A DNA stretch of 64,000 nt from Gymnothorax reevesii (lineage: Eukaryota > Chordata > Actinopteri > Anguilliformes > Muraenidae): contig CM056574.1 in NCBI GenBank assembly GCA_029721435.1, forward strand, positions 1,658,501-1,722,500, read 5' to 3'. Shown piece after piece: positions 14,570 through 24,256 of the stretch (position 1 is its first letter; each line of letters opens with the position of its first letter). Made by a program: the position numbers and the translations under genes. The notes below the pieces were generated by a model. That model did no database searches and was not told the origin of the DNA. It saw only the letters and a program-made list of their open reading frames with translations.

Positions 14570-14900
14570 GGTGAAATATGGTGATGGATCAGCGAGGCAC
14601 TGGTTAAGATCAGTGGTTTAATGGATTCCAACTCGGACCAGGAAATTCTGGCAGACAAATCTGGTTGCGTCTGCCAGAGACCTTGCTGTAGGTGGATACT
14701 CCAGCGAGACAATGACCCAAAACACAAAGTCCACACAGAAATGAGTCTGGGACAAAATCAGTGTTCTGCTATAACCATCTGAGCTGCCAGTCCTCCACTG
14801 GATCAGAAACCCGTGGACTAGACTGAAGAGGGAAGTGATTCAGCTCAATCCCAGGAATGTGACTGATCTTGACTGATCTGCAAAAATAACGAATGGCCTA
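14570..14900 (+). mobile_element. Degenerate Tc1-type transposase remnant
   Basis: Reading the + strand from 14693 gives WILQRDNDPKHKVHTEM. This carries the QxDNDPKH signature around the second catalytic aspartate of Tc1/mariner transposases. The sequence before it matches the usual run of such proteins only loosely, and the frame after it is broken by stops. Terminal repeats are not visible. It is a dead fragment, and its family looks different from that of the neighbouring - strand Tc1 copy. Confidence 0.6.
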
Positions 14901-14943
14901 AGTCGAATTTAAGCGGACTCTATCGCAGTATTAACCCTTAGAG

Positions 14944-16152
14944 CGCTGTGCCGTGAAGAAGTATTTGCCCCCTTCCTGATTTCTTACTTTTTTTCATATT
15001 TTTCACACTTAAATGTTTCAGATCATCAAACAAATTTTAACAAAAGACAAAGCCAACCTGAGTGAATACAAAATTCAGTTTTTAAATGATGATTGCATTT
15101 AATAAGGGGAAAAAGCTATCCAAACCTTCCTGGCCCAACGTGAAAAAGTAATTGCCCCCTAAATACAAATAACTGCTTGTGCCTCCCTCGGCTACAACAG
15201 CTGCAATCAAACGTTTGTGATAACTGGCAATGAGTCTTTCACATCCCCTGTGGAAGAATTTTAGCCCACTTTTCTTTGCAAAATAGTTTTAATTCAGCCA
15301 CATTGGAGGGTTTTTGAGCATGAACGGCCTGTTTAAGGTCACGCCACTGCATCTCAATAGGATTTTCGTCCAAACTTTCACTCGGCCACTCCAAAATCTT
15401 CATTTTGTTTTTTTAAACCATTCAGAGGTGGACTTGCTGGAGCGTTTCAGAACATTGTCCTGCTGCATAACCCAAGTGTGCTTGAGCTTGAAGTCACAAA
15501 CTGATGGTAGGACATTTTCCTTCAGGATTTTCTGGTAGAGAGCGGAATTCATAGTTTCATCACTTATGACAAGTCGTCCAAGTCCTGAAGCAGCAAAGCA
15601 GCCCCAGACCATCACACTACCACCACCATGTTTGACTTTTGGTATGATGTTCTTTTTATGGAACGCTGTGTTCGTTTTACGCCTGATGTAACGGGATGCA
15701 CACCTTCCAAAAAGTTCAACTTTTGTCTTGTCAGTCCACAGAATATTTCCCAAAAAGTCTTGGGGATCATCAAGATGTGTTTTGGCAAATGTGAGAGGAG
15801 CTTTTGTGTTCTTTTTGTTCAGCAGTGGTTTTCACCTTTGAACTCTCCCATGGATGCCAGTTTTGCCCAATCTCTGTCTTATTGTTGACTCATGAACACT
15901 GACTTTAACTGAGGCAAGTGAGGCCTGCAGTTCTTTAGATGCTGTTCTGGGTTCTTTTGTGACCTCCTGGATGAGTCGTCGATGCGCTCTTGGAGTAATT
16001 CTGGTAGGCCAGCCACTCCTGGGAAGGTTCACCACAGTTCCTAGTTTTCTCCCTTTGTGGATAATGGCTCTCGCTGTGATCTGCCGGAGTCCCAAAGCCT
16101 TAGAAACGGCTTTGCCACCCTGACCTCCCCTGCGGGAGCCTCTTTGAAGCAA
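14944..16152 (-). mobile_element. Truncated Tc1-type transposon (minus strand)
   Basis: The + strand left end reads GTATTTGCCCCCTTCCTGAT, which nearly repeats the terminal inverted repeat of the copy starting at 20041, so both belong to one family. The transposase runs leftwards from about 16152 to 15160. The transposase 5' untranslated region and the opposite terminal repeat are missing: beyond 16152 the sequence is unrelated. The copy is therefore 5'-truncated as well as mutated. Confidence 0.8.
15160..16152 (-). pseudogene. Broken Tc1 transposase
   Basis: The minus strand encodes a Tc1/mariner transposase in pieces. The first piece (16152-15832) has the second helix-turn-helix region with KALGLRQITARAIIHKGRKL and the NLPRSGWPTRI linker. 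It ends at an in-frame TGA at 15832-15834. The same frame resumes and contains the first catalytic aspartate (LWTDKTKVELFG) and the GGGSVMVWGCFA motif. It then reaches the second-aspartate region, which reads QQDNVLKRSS instead of the family's QQDNDPKHTS. A stop near 15400 follows, after which C-terminal remnants such as EGGTSSY can be read near 15185. With at least two stops, a damaged catalytic motif and no N-terminus, it cannot be active. Confidence 0.85.
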
Positions 16153-16241
16153 GTTGCCACATGATAGGTTTTCAACAGCTTTTATTTTGATATGTTACAT
16201 TGTTGAGAAGCAATAGCTGCATTTAATGCTCTGAGGGTTAA

Positions 16242-17425
16242 TAAAGTACATTATTTCTCACATGTTGGCATTCTGAAGGTATAAAGATTTTTTAAATAGT
16301 ATTTTAATCCATTTCCAGTCTGGTGTGCTGCCTGTTCTGAGGCCCACTGTGCATTGTCCATTTGTCCTTCTTCTTTAATGGATTAATGGGCCATTAGCCA
16401 CATATTCACAGCCGTTTTGGTTTCTACCCTGGATATAAAATACATATAAACCCTTTCAAAGATGGAAAAAGAAGGTTTTTAACCATAAAATCAGTATTCT
16501 TATGATTATCTTAATTTTCAGCTTTGTGTTTACTAGGGTGCGTGTGAGTTTTTTGATATTACATTGTTAGGGCCTTTGGTGTGTGGCTATGCTGATTTTA
16601 GTTGCCCCGTTAAAGGTAAAATTAATGAACGAGGCTGATGGTTATCCAGGAAAGGTAAAAGATCTTTTGATTTCTGAATCTTGGTCACATTGGATATCCA
16701 GTTTATTTCAGCCCAAATGAACAATCAAAAGACGAAAGAGCCGAGCAGAAGGTATTTAAGACGAACCCGAACCCTGACCCCGCCCCCAGGAGGAGGGGTT
16801 TATTCAAAAGATAAACAGTGAAGAGACCTGTATCTCAGCAAAAGTTTTCATCACTGCGATCTGTAAGAATTAACTCCATAAAATGAGGCCAAATGGAGTA
16901 ATCTGATTGGCGGGGAGGACTGTCACTCACAGAGAGAGTCTGACCCTTCACCCTCAGGCCCATAAATCAGTTTGGGGTTTTCAGTCGCACCTGGAATCTA
17001 AACTGGTTTACAGCAGGAGAGGTTCTGTTTTCCACCTACATGAAACATTTTCGCTGGGATCAACCCACACGTGAATCATACGGTATGCACCCGGGGGGTC
17101 GGGGGTTAAGTGGTGAAGATGCACTGGCCCTGGCGCAACAGAACCGCGCAGGTGTGTTCTCGCGGCTCGGATCCTTGGACCACAGGACGCGCTGAGAGAC
17201 CGTTATGCAGGGAAAAGCACCTGATAATGACAGTCGGGTACCGAGCACCAGATTTAGAGCTGAAGAGATGCTTCTGTTTATTCTGTCATTATCATAAAAC
17301 CATCTGAAGTGCAGTGTTTGCACTTAATTAATAAACCGCTTTAAATGACTGCTCATTATCATCACAAAAGCACTGAGTCCAAATGGAGAGACCTCGTCAT
17401 TGCTTAGCATAATATATAAATAATA
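16242..17425. other. Noncoding spacer
   Basis: I see no recognisable gene or RNA. The content is ordinary intergenic or intronic sequence between two Tc1 elements. Confidence 0.5.
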
Positions 17426-19002
17426 TAAAACCCAAAACCAGTGAAGTTGGCACATTGTGTAAATCGTAAATAAAAACAGAATACAATGATTTGTAAATCC
17501 TTTTCAACCTATATTCAATTGAATACACTGCAAAGACAAGTTACTTAATGTTCGAACAGGTAAACTTTGTAATTTTTTGCAAATATTAGCTCATTTGGAA
17601 TTTGGTGCCTGCAACATGTTTCAAAAAAGCTGGCACAAGTGGCAAAAAAGACTGAGAGAGTTGAGGAATGCTCATCAAACACTTATTTGGAACATCCCAC
17701 AGGTGAACGGGCTAATTGGGTACAGGTGGGTGCCATCATGATTGGGTAAAAAAGCAGCTTCCCTGAACTGCTCAGTCATTCACAAACAAGGATGGGGCGA
17801 GGGTCACCACTTAGTAAACAAATGCGTGAGCTGATTGTCGAACAGTTTAAAAACAAGATTTCATCATCTACGGTCCGTAATATCGTCAAAAGGTTCAGAG
17901 AATCTGGAGAAATCACTGCACGTAAGCGACAAGGCCGAAAACCAACATTGAATGCCCGTGACCTTCGATCCCTCAGGCGGTACTGCATCAAAAACTGGCA
18001 TCAGTGTGTAAAGGACATCACCACATGGGCTCAGGAACACTTCAGAAAACCACTGTCAGTAACTACAGTTCATTGCTACATCTGCAAGTGCAAGTTGAAA
18101 CTCTACAATGCAAAGCGAAAGCCATTTATCAACAGCACCCAGAAACGCCGCCGGCTTCGCTGGGCCCAAGCTCATCTAAGATGGACTAATGCAAAGTGGA
18201 AAAGTGTTCTGAGGTCTGACGAGTCCACATTTCAAATTGTTTTTGGAAACGGTGCACGTCGTGTTCTCCGGACCAAAGAGGAAAAGAACCATCCGGACTG
18301 TTATAGGCGCAAAGTTCAAAAGCCAGAATCTGTGATGGTATGGGCGTGTATTAGTGCCCAAGGCATGGCCAACTTACACATATGTGAAGGCACCATTAAT
18401 GCTGAAAGGTACATACAGGTTTTGGAGCAACATATGTTGCCATCCAAGCAACGTCTTTTTCATGGACGCTCCTGCTTATTTCAGCAAGACAATGCCAAGC
18501 CACATTCTGCATGTGTTACAACAGCATGGCTCCGTAGTAAAAGAGTGCGGGTACTAGACTGGCCTGCCTGTAGTCCAGACCTGTCTCCCATTGAAAATGT
18601 GTGGCGCATTATGAAGCGTAAAATACGACAACGCAGACCCCGGACTGTTGAACAACTTAAGCTGTACATCAAGCAAGAATGGGAAAGAGTTCCACCTGAA
18701 AAGCTTCAAAAATTGGTCTCCTCAGTTCCCAAACGTTTACTGAGTGTCGTTAAAAGGAAAGGTGATGTAACACAGTGGTAAAAAGGCCCCTGTGCCAACT
18801 TTTTTGCAATGTGTTGCTGCCTTTAAATTCTAAGTTAATGATTATTTGCAAAAAAAAATAAAGTTTCTCGGTTTGAACATTAAACATCTTGTCTTTGCAG
18901 TGTATTCAATTGAATATAAGTTGAAAAGGATTTGCAAATCATTGTATTCTGTTTTTACCTACGATTTACATAACGTGCCAACTTCACTGGTTTTGGGTTT
19001 TG
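17426..19002 (+). mobile_element. Near-complete Tc1-type transposon with IR/DR ends
   Basis: The element is 1577 bp between TA dinucleotides at 17424-17425 and 19003-19004. The ends are inverted repeats of about 220 bp (17426 to about 17655, and about 18782-19002), starting with AAAACCCAAAACCAGTGAAG on both sides. Each arm holds two copies of a short motif, an outer AAGTTGGCAC and an inner AAAAAAGCTGGCAC (left) or AAAAAAGTTGGCAC (right, reverse complement). That is the inverted-repeat/direct-repeat layout of the fish Tc1 group to which Sleeping Beauty belongs. The arms are still highly similar and the transposase frame is open, so the insertion is probably fairly recent. Confidence 0.92.
17792..18781 (+). 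CDS. Tc1/mariner-family transposase, 329 aa, open frame
   Basis: This is a cut-and-paste DNA transposase that would bind the terminal repeats of its own element and integrate at TA. The frame runs unbroken from ATG to TAA. The N-terminal part (residues 1 to about 110) is the paired-type DNA-binding region with the RKRQGRKPTLNARDLR linker. The catalytic DDE triad is visible: D in LRSDESTF, D in FQQDNAKPHS about 90 residues later, and E in SPDLSPIENVW 34 residues after that (DD34E). Tc1 transposases are usually about 340 residues, and this one is slightly short. In the first helix-turn-helix the sequence jumps from VEQFKN to KISSSTVRNIV, as if about a dozen residues have been lost, which could impair DNA binding. 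That gap is judged from family memory, not an alignment. Confidence 0.92.
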   Translation: MGRGSPLSKQMRELIVEQFKNKISSSTVRNIVKRFRESGEITARKRQGRKPTLNARDLRSLRRYCIKNWHQCVKDITTWAQEHFRKPLSVTTVHCYICKCKLKLYNAKRKPFINSTQKRRRLRWAQAHLRWTNAKWKSVLRSDESTFQIVFGNGARRVLRTKEEKNHPDCYRRKVQKPESVMVWACISAQGMANLHICEGTINAERYIQVLEQHMLPSKQRLFHGRSCLFQQDNAKPHSACVTTAWLRSKRVRVLDWPACSPDLSPIENVWRIMKRKIRQRRPRTVEQLKLYIKQEWERVPPEKLQKLVSSVPKRLLSVVKRKGDVTQW

Positions 19003-19004
19003 TA

Positions 19005-20040
19005 TTTTCTTTGTAAATAGCTTGTAATGCTTGGTCAGAACTGCATACACAGATTAATTTTACTACCAGGATGAAATGGAATTTTATTACTTTTCCTGGG
19101 CTCAATTGGTGTGATTAGTCCATACAGTCATGTGACAAATAAAATGGATGAAGTGCAAGCTAATTTCCCCAGGTTACTTTTTATATTGTTTATTTTAAAT
19201 GAGCAAGTTCCTGTTTGGCAGTTATTCCACAAATTCACTTGCCTTTGTTTTTAAAATTATCGATTTTCAAAGGACAAAAGCAAAGTGGATGTGAGGTCAG
19301 CCTCGTTTGTGTGATGTTTGCAGATGCAATACAGAACGTGAAATATACATTTTTTATCTGGATTCGAGTGCAGAAATCGCTGTTGTCATTTGCATTCTCT
19401 GCCTCCAGTTTTACTCTCCCAGATGAACAAACATAAAGACTTCTGATTCACAGAAGATCACAGATTAAACCTCCACTCCTCCGCCATAAACCACGTTTTC
19501 CCCTCAAACTCATGACGCAGTTTATGGATTGTACCGCCCACATACTCAGCTTTCACAGGTATAGATTTTTGTCTAAATTTCGTGGGTCATGGCTGCAGTT
19601 TTAATGGGCCAAAACAATCCTGCATGATTGACGAAGCTTTCACTGCATGAGGAGATCAATTAAAGCAGTGAAGTGAGTTTTCCAGAATAAAAGTCAAAAT
19701 CGAATTTCCCATCCAGCAAATTACCATTTAACAAAATGTTTTTTCTGCAAAGTGATGTATTATTCCTGGTCTATAGGATGCAAACACCTGGACTCCAGTA
19801 AAAAAGAATCCAGAATCACCCTCACAATCTGAGCTCTGAATATAAAAACTTTATTTCTGAAACATCAAAGCACTGACAGTTACATCCACTGACTGCTCTT
19901 TGGCAGCTCTGGATTCAAACTTCTTTGAGAGACTAATCCTTTACTAAATAATGTTTCGATACAAACACACTAAGTTGGACCAATTGGACAAGTATCTAAC
20001 TGAAATGGGAAGAGTCTCTGTCTGTCTGCTTGTGTGTATA
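19005..20040. other. Noncoding spacer
   Basis: There is no recognisable gene. The sequence is AT-rich and ends at the TA (20039-20040) that precedes the next Tc1 fragment. Confidence 0.55.
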
Positions 20041-20587
20041 CAGTTGTGTGAAAAAGTGTTTGCCCCCTTCCTGATTTCTTATTTTTTTGCATGTTTGTCA
20101 CACTTACATGTTTCACATCATCAAACAAATTTTAATATTAGTCAAAGTCACCACAAGTAAACACAAAATGCAGTTTTTAAATGAGGGTTTTTAGTATTAA
20201 GGGAGAAAAAAAATCCAAACCTACATGGTCTGTGTGCAAAAGTGATTGCCCCCCCCCTGTTAAAACATAACTTAACTGTGGTTCATCGTACCGGAGTTCA
20301 ATTTCTCTAGCCACACCCAGGCCTGATTACTGCCACACCTGTTCGACATCAAGAAATGACTTAAATAGGACCTGCCTGGCGAAGTGAAGTAGACCAAAAG
20401 ATCCTCAAAAGCTGGACATCATGCTGAGATCTAAAGAAATTCAGGAACAAATGAGAAAGAAAGTAATTGAGATTTATCAGTCTGGAAAAGGTTATGAAGC
20501 CATTTCTAAAGCTTTGGGACTCCAGCGAACCACAGTGAGAGCCAGTATCCACAAATGGAAAAAACTTGGAACAGTGTTGAACCTTCC
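20041..20587 (+). mobile_element. Tc1-type transposon, 5' fragment only
   Basis: The left end follows a TA at 20039-20040 and begins CAGTTGTGTGAAAAAGTG, then TTTGCCCCCTTCCTGATT. It is the same family as the minus-strand copy at 14.94-16.15 kb. About 380 bp of terminal repeat and leader are followed by the first 56 codons of transposase. The element then stops abruptly at about 20587, where the 32-bp CpG-rich tandem array begins. No 3' half is found on the far side of the array. Confidence 0.88.
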
Positions 20588-20589
20588 CC
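20421..20589 (+). pseudogene. Tc1 transposase N-terminal fragment
   Basis: The reading frame starts MLRSKEIQEQMRKKVIEIYQ and continues through the first helix-turn-helix, with the family motif EAISKALGLQRTTVRASIHK and then KWKKLGTVLNLP. That is the DNA-binding N-terminus of a Tc1 transposase. The catalytic domain is absent because the coding sequence runs into the tandem array. Compared with the minus-strand relative, this copy keeps the start codon and the first helix that the other has lost. Confidence 0.85.
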
Positions 20590-22817
20590 TGATCTCTCTC
20601 GTGGCCCCCGCTGCAGTCCCCCGATCGCTCTCGCGGCCCCCACTGCAGTCCCCAGATCGCTCTCGCGGCCCCCGCTGCAGTCCCCAGATCTCTCTCGCGG
20701 CCCCCGCTGCAGTACCCTGATCGCTCTCGCGGCCCCCACTGCAGTCCCCAGATCGCTCTCGCGGCCCCCGCTGCAGTCCCCAGATCTCTCTCGCGGCCCC
20801 CGCTGCAGTACCCTGATCGCTCTCGCGGCCCCCACTGCAGTCCCCAGATCGCTCTCGCGGCCCCCGCTGCAGTCCCCAGATCTCTCTCGCGGCCCCCGCT
20901 GCAGTACCCTGATCGCTCTCGCGGCCCCCACTGCAGTCCCCAGATCGCTCTCGCGGCCCCCGCTGCAGTCTCCCGATCGCTCTCGTGGCCCCCGCTGCAG
21001 TCCCCAGATCGCTCTCGTGGCCCCCGCTGCAGTCCCCCGATCGCTCTCGCGGCCCCCGCTGCAGTCCCCCGATCGCTCTCGCGGCCCCCGCTGAAGTCCC
21101 GTGATCGCTCTCGCGACCCCTGCTGCAGTCTCTTGATCGCTCTCGCGGCCCCTGCTGCAGTCTCTTGATCGCTCTCGCGGCCCCTGCTGCAGTCCCCTGA
21201 TCTCTCTCGCGGCCCCCGCTGCAGTCCCCTGATCGCTCTCGCGGCCCCCGCTGCAGTACCCTGATCGCTCTCGCGGCCCCCGCTGCAGTACCCTGATCGC
21301 TCTCGCGGCCCCCACTGCAGTCCCCCGATCGCTCTCGCGGCCCCCGCTGCAGTCTCCCGATCGCTCTCGTGGCCCCCGCTGCAGTCCCCAGATCGCTCTC
21401 GTGGCCCCCGCTGCAGTCCCCCGATCGCTCTCGCGGCCCCCGCTGCAGTCCCCCGATCGCTCTCGCGGCCCCCGCTGAAGTCCCGTGATCGCTCTCGCGA
21501 CCCCTGCTGCAGTCTCTTGATCGCTCTCGCGGCCCCTGCTGCAGTCTCTTGATCTCTCTCGCGGCCCCCGCTGCAGTCCCCTGATCGCTCTCGCGGCCCC
21601 CGCTGCAGTACCCTGATCGCTCTCGCGGCCCCCGCTGCAGTACCCTGATCGCTCTCGCGGCCCCCGCTCCAGTCCCCTGATCGCTCTCGCGGCCCCCGCT
21701 GCAGTACCCTGATCTCTCTCGCGGCCCCCGCTGCAGTACCCTGATCGCTCTCGCGGCCCCCGCTGCAGTCCCCAGATCGCTCTCGCGGCCCCCGCTGCAG
21801 TCCCCAGATCTCTCTCGCGGCCCCTGCTGCAGTCCCCAGATTGCTCTCGCGGCCCCTGCTGCAGTCCCCTGATCTCTCTCGTGGCCCCCGCTGCAGTCCC
21901 CTGATCTCTCTCGCGGCCCCCGCTGCAGTCCCCTGATCTCTCTCGCGGCCCCCGCTGCAGTCCCCTGATCGCTCTCGCGGCCCCCGCTGCAGGACCCTGA
22001 TCGCTCTCGCGGCCCCCGCTCCAGTCCCCTGATCTCTCTCGCAGCCCCCGCTGCAGTCCCCTGATCGCTCTCGCGGCCCCTGCTGCAGTCTCTTGATCGC
22101 TCTCGCGGCCCTCGCTGCAGTAGCCTGATCGCTCTCGCGGCCCCCGCTGCAGTCCCCTGATCGCTCTTGCGGCCCCCGCTCCAGTCCCCTGATCTCTCTC
22201 GCGGCCCCCGCTGCAGTACCCTGATCGCTCTCGCGGCCCCCGCTGCAGTCCCCTGATCGCTCTCGCAGCCCCCGCTGCAGTCCCTTGATCTCTCTCGCGG
22301 CCCCCGCTGCAGTCCCTTGATCTCTCTCGCGGCCCCCGCTCCAGTCCCCTGATCTCTCTCGCGGCCCCCGCTGCAGTACCCTGATCGCTCTCGCGGCCCC
22401 CGCTCCAGTCCCCTGATCGCTCTCGCGGCTCCTGCTGCAGTTCCCTGATCGCTCTCGCAGCCCCCGCTCCAGTCCCCTGATCGCTCTCGCGGCCCCCGCT
22501 CCAGTCCCCTGATCGCTCTCGCGGCCCCCGTTCCAGTCCCCTGATCTCTCTCGTGGCCCCCGCTCCAGTCCCCTGATCTCTCTCGCGGCCCCCGCTCCAG
22601 TCCCCTGATCTCTCTCGCGGCTCCTGCTGCAGTCCCCTGATCTCTCTCGCGGCCCGGAGTGCAGTCCTCTGATCTCTCTCGCGGCCCCTGCTGCAGTTCC
22701 CTGATCTCTCTCGCGGCCCCCGCTCCAGTCCCCTGATCTCTCTCGCGTCCCGGAGTGCAGTCCCCGGATCGCTCTCGCGGCCCCCGCTGCAGTCCCCTGA
22801 TCCCTCTCGCGGCTCCT
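20588..22817. repeat. 32-bp CpG-rich minisatellite, about 70 units
   Basis: The unit reads GATCGCTCTCGCGGCCCCCG followed by CTGCAGTCCCCT, 32 bases, with CT/AC/TC variants at the junction and GATCTCTCTC variants of the start. It holds about four or five CpG per unit, far above vertebrate background. Since 32 is not a multiple of 3, an open frame cycles through all three phases and repeats every 96 bases. None of the three minus-strand phases has a stop, so a frame of 820 codons with GPRERSGDCSGGRESDQG-type repeats appears by chance. Sub-blocks repeat: the run from about 20960 to 21160 recurs at about 21345-21560. Confidence 0.95.
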
Positions 22818-24256
22818 GCCGGCGTCAGTCTGGGCCTGTAAACTGGCAGCATTAGCATGCGCAGCAGTGTGTGGGATCTGGGTTTCAGCTCAGCGCTGAG
22901 ATGCACTAAGTGCTTTTCTGGCATCTGGTGCACAAAACAGACGGAGCAATTCAAGTGTTTTACGGGTTCAGAAATTTGGAAAGGCTTTGATCATCCCTCG
23001 GTCTGTCGAGGCGACTCTTAGAAAGATGAGGCTGCTCTCTCACTGAGCACATTTATTAACGGGAGACAGATGTTTTTTCATTTCAACTGCAGTTTGCTGT
23101 CTGCCAGAATAATCGTTTTGTCCATAATCCTGTTAAGTCACACCATTATTCCTCACTTTGTGAATCAGACAACATGTATGCAGTAAAATGTCCTCAGCGA
23201 GATTCAGATGTTTAAATGTAGTAATACAGAGAGAACCGGGACTTAAATTCGGACAGACCCGGGACTTAATTTAGTCTCCAGCTTCTGACAGACCTCCTGA
23301 AGTGGTGTGTTTGTCCTCTGTCTGACACTCTGAGGTGATAGAAACTAAATTACATGTTGTAAGATATGCAGGTGCAGTTAGCAGTGCATCACAGTTCAGT
23401 TTCACATGAAACACATCATTTTGCGGATTCATATTTCCCCTGCTGTTTCGAGAGCAAAGGGAATAGTGATGTTATGGTGCGGAGTCTCTCGTCAGTGGAT
23501 GTTGGAGGAGTTTAAATTATCTGGTACAAAATGGTGAAATCCTCAAAATCGGTACATTCTCTGCCTAACAGGCGTGGCTGGGCATTTTATTCCGTTTGCT
23601 CATTGTTCTGTCTGGATGAAGCACATCGCAGAAAGGAAGCAGCCTTAGTGTACAGAGGATGGTTGTTATCTTTGGATTTGAGATGGTTTGGCATCATTCT
23701 TTGTCTAATTTGTCTCATAAAGTGGATCCATTTCCACTATTTTGGGCTCAGGCAAGTAAGGAAAGGCGGTTTCAGAGAAAAAAGGTGACACAGAGTTTTT
23801 GTGGGTAACGCTGAATGAAGGGATCTGGTCACATGCAAACTTCTAATGGTTTCGGACTGTTTTTTTTTATGTTGGTGGCTATTTTCTTATTTGGCCAGTG
23901 ACAAACACTGGACAGGAATCTGCGAAAAGCTGAATCATAAGCCGAATATGGTGAGTTTAATAGCCTAACTGGACTGCAGGCAGTGTCACAGTGCGTCTCC
24001 GTGAAAATATCCTGGATTTTAATTTTTTTTTTTTCGTTTTCACAGTACATGAATAAACTGATGCATGAATAGTGCAGTTAGACAAGGCTGTTGCCACATA
24101 GCACCTCTATGAAGCCTGGTTACCTAATCAGTTTCTAGGGTTGTGACTTTTACTCCAAACAAAAGTATATTTGGTCCTGCAGATTTTCCTTGGTTGTCAA
24201 ATCATGACCTTAAATAACTCTGCCCTGAACGGAGCAGCAGGTTTGGCATCAATGAG
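22818..24256. other. Noncoding spacer
   Basis: I recognise no gene or complete mobile element. The sequence looks unique and is AT-rich in its second half. Confidence 0.55.

Larger units (their letters stand above)
14935..16237. mobile_element. Possible TTAA-flanked (piggyBac-like) nonautonomous element
   Basis: TTAA occurs at 14931-14934 and again at 16238-16241. Just inside are CCCTTAGAGC on the left and, in reverse complement on the right, CCCTCAGAGC: a 10-base inverted repeat with one mismatch. A duplicated TTAA target plus a terminal CCC is the pattern of piggyBac-superfamily elements. Most of the interior is a broken Tc1 copy, so this would be one element carrying another. No piggyBac transposase is present. 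The inverted repeat is short, so chance or another element class cannot be excluded. Confidence 0.35.

Noticed and set aside
20492..22954. 820-codon minus-strand frame in the CpG-rich array
   Set aside because: The 32-bp unit cycles through three stop-free phases. The peptide is a pure translation of the repeat, and the frame starts and ends in unrelated flank, including antisense Tc1 sequence.
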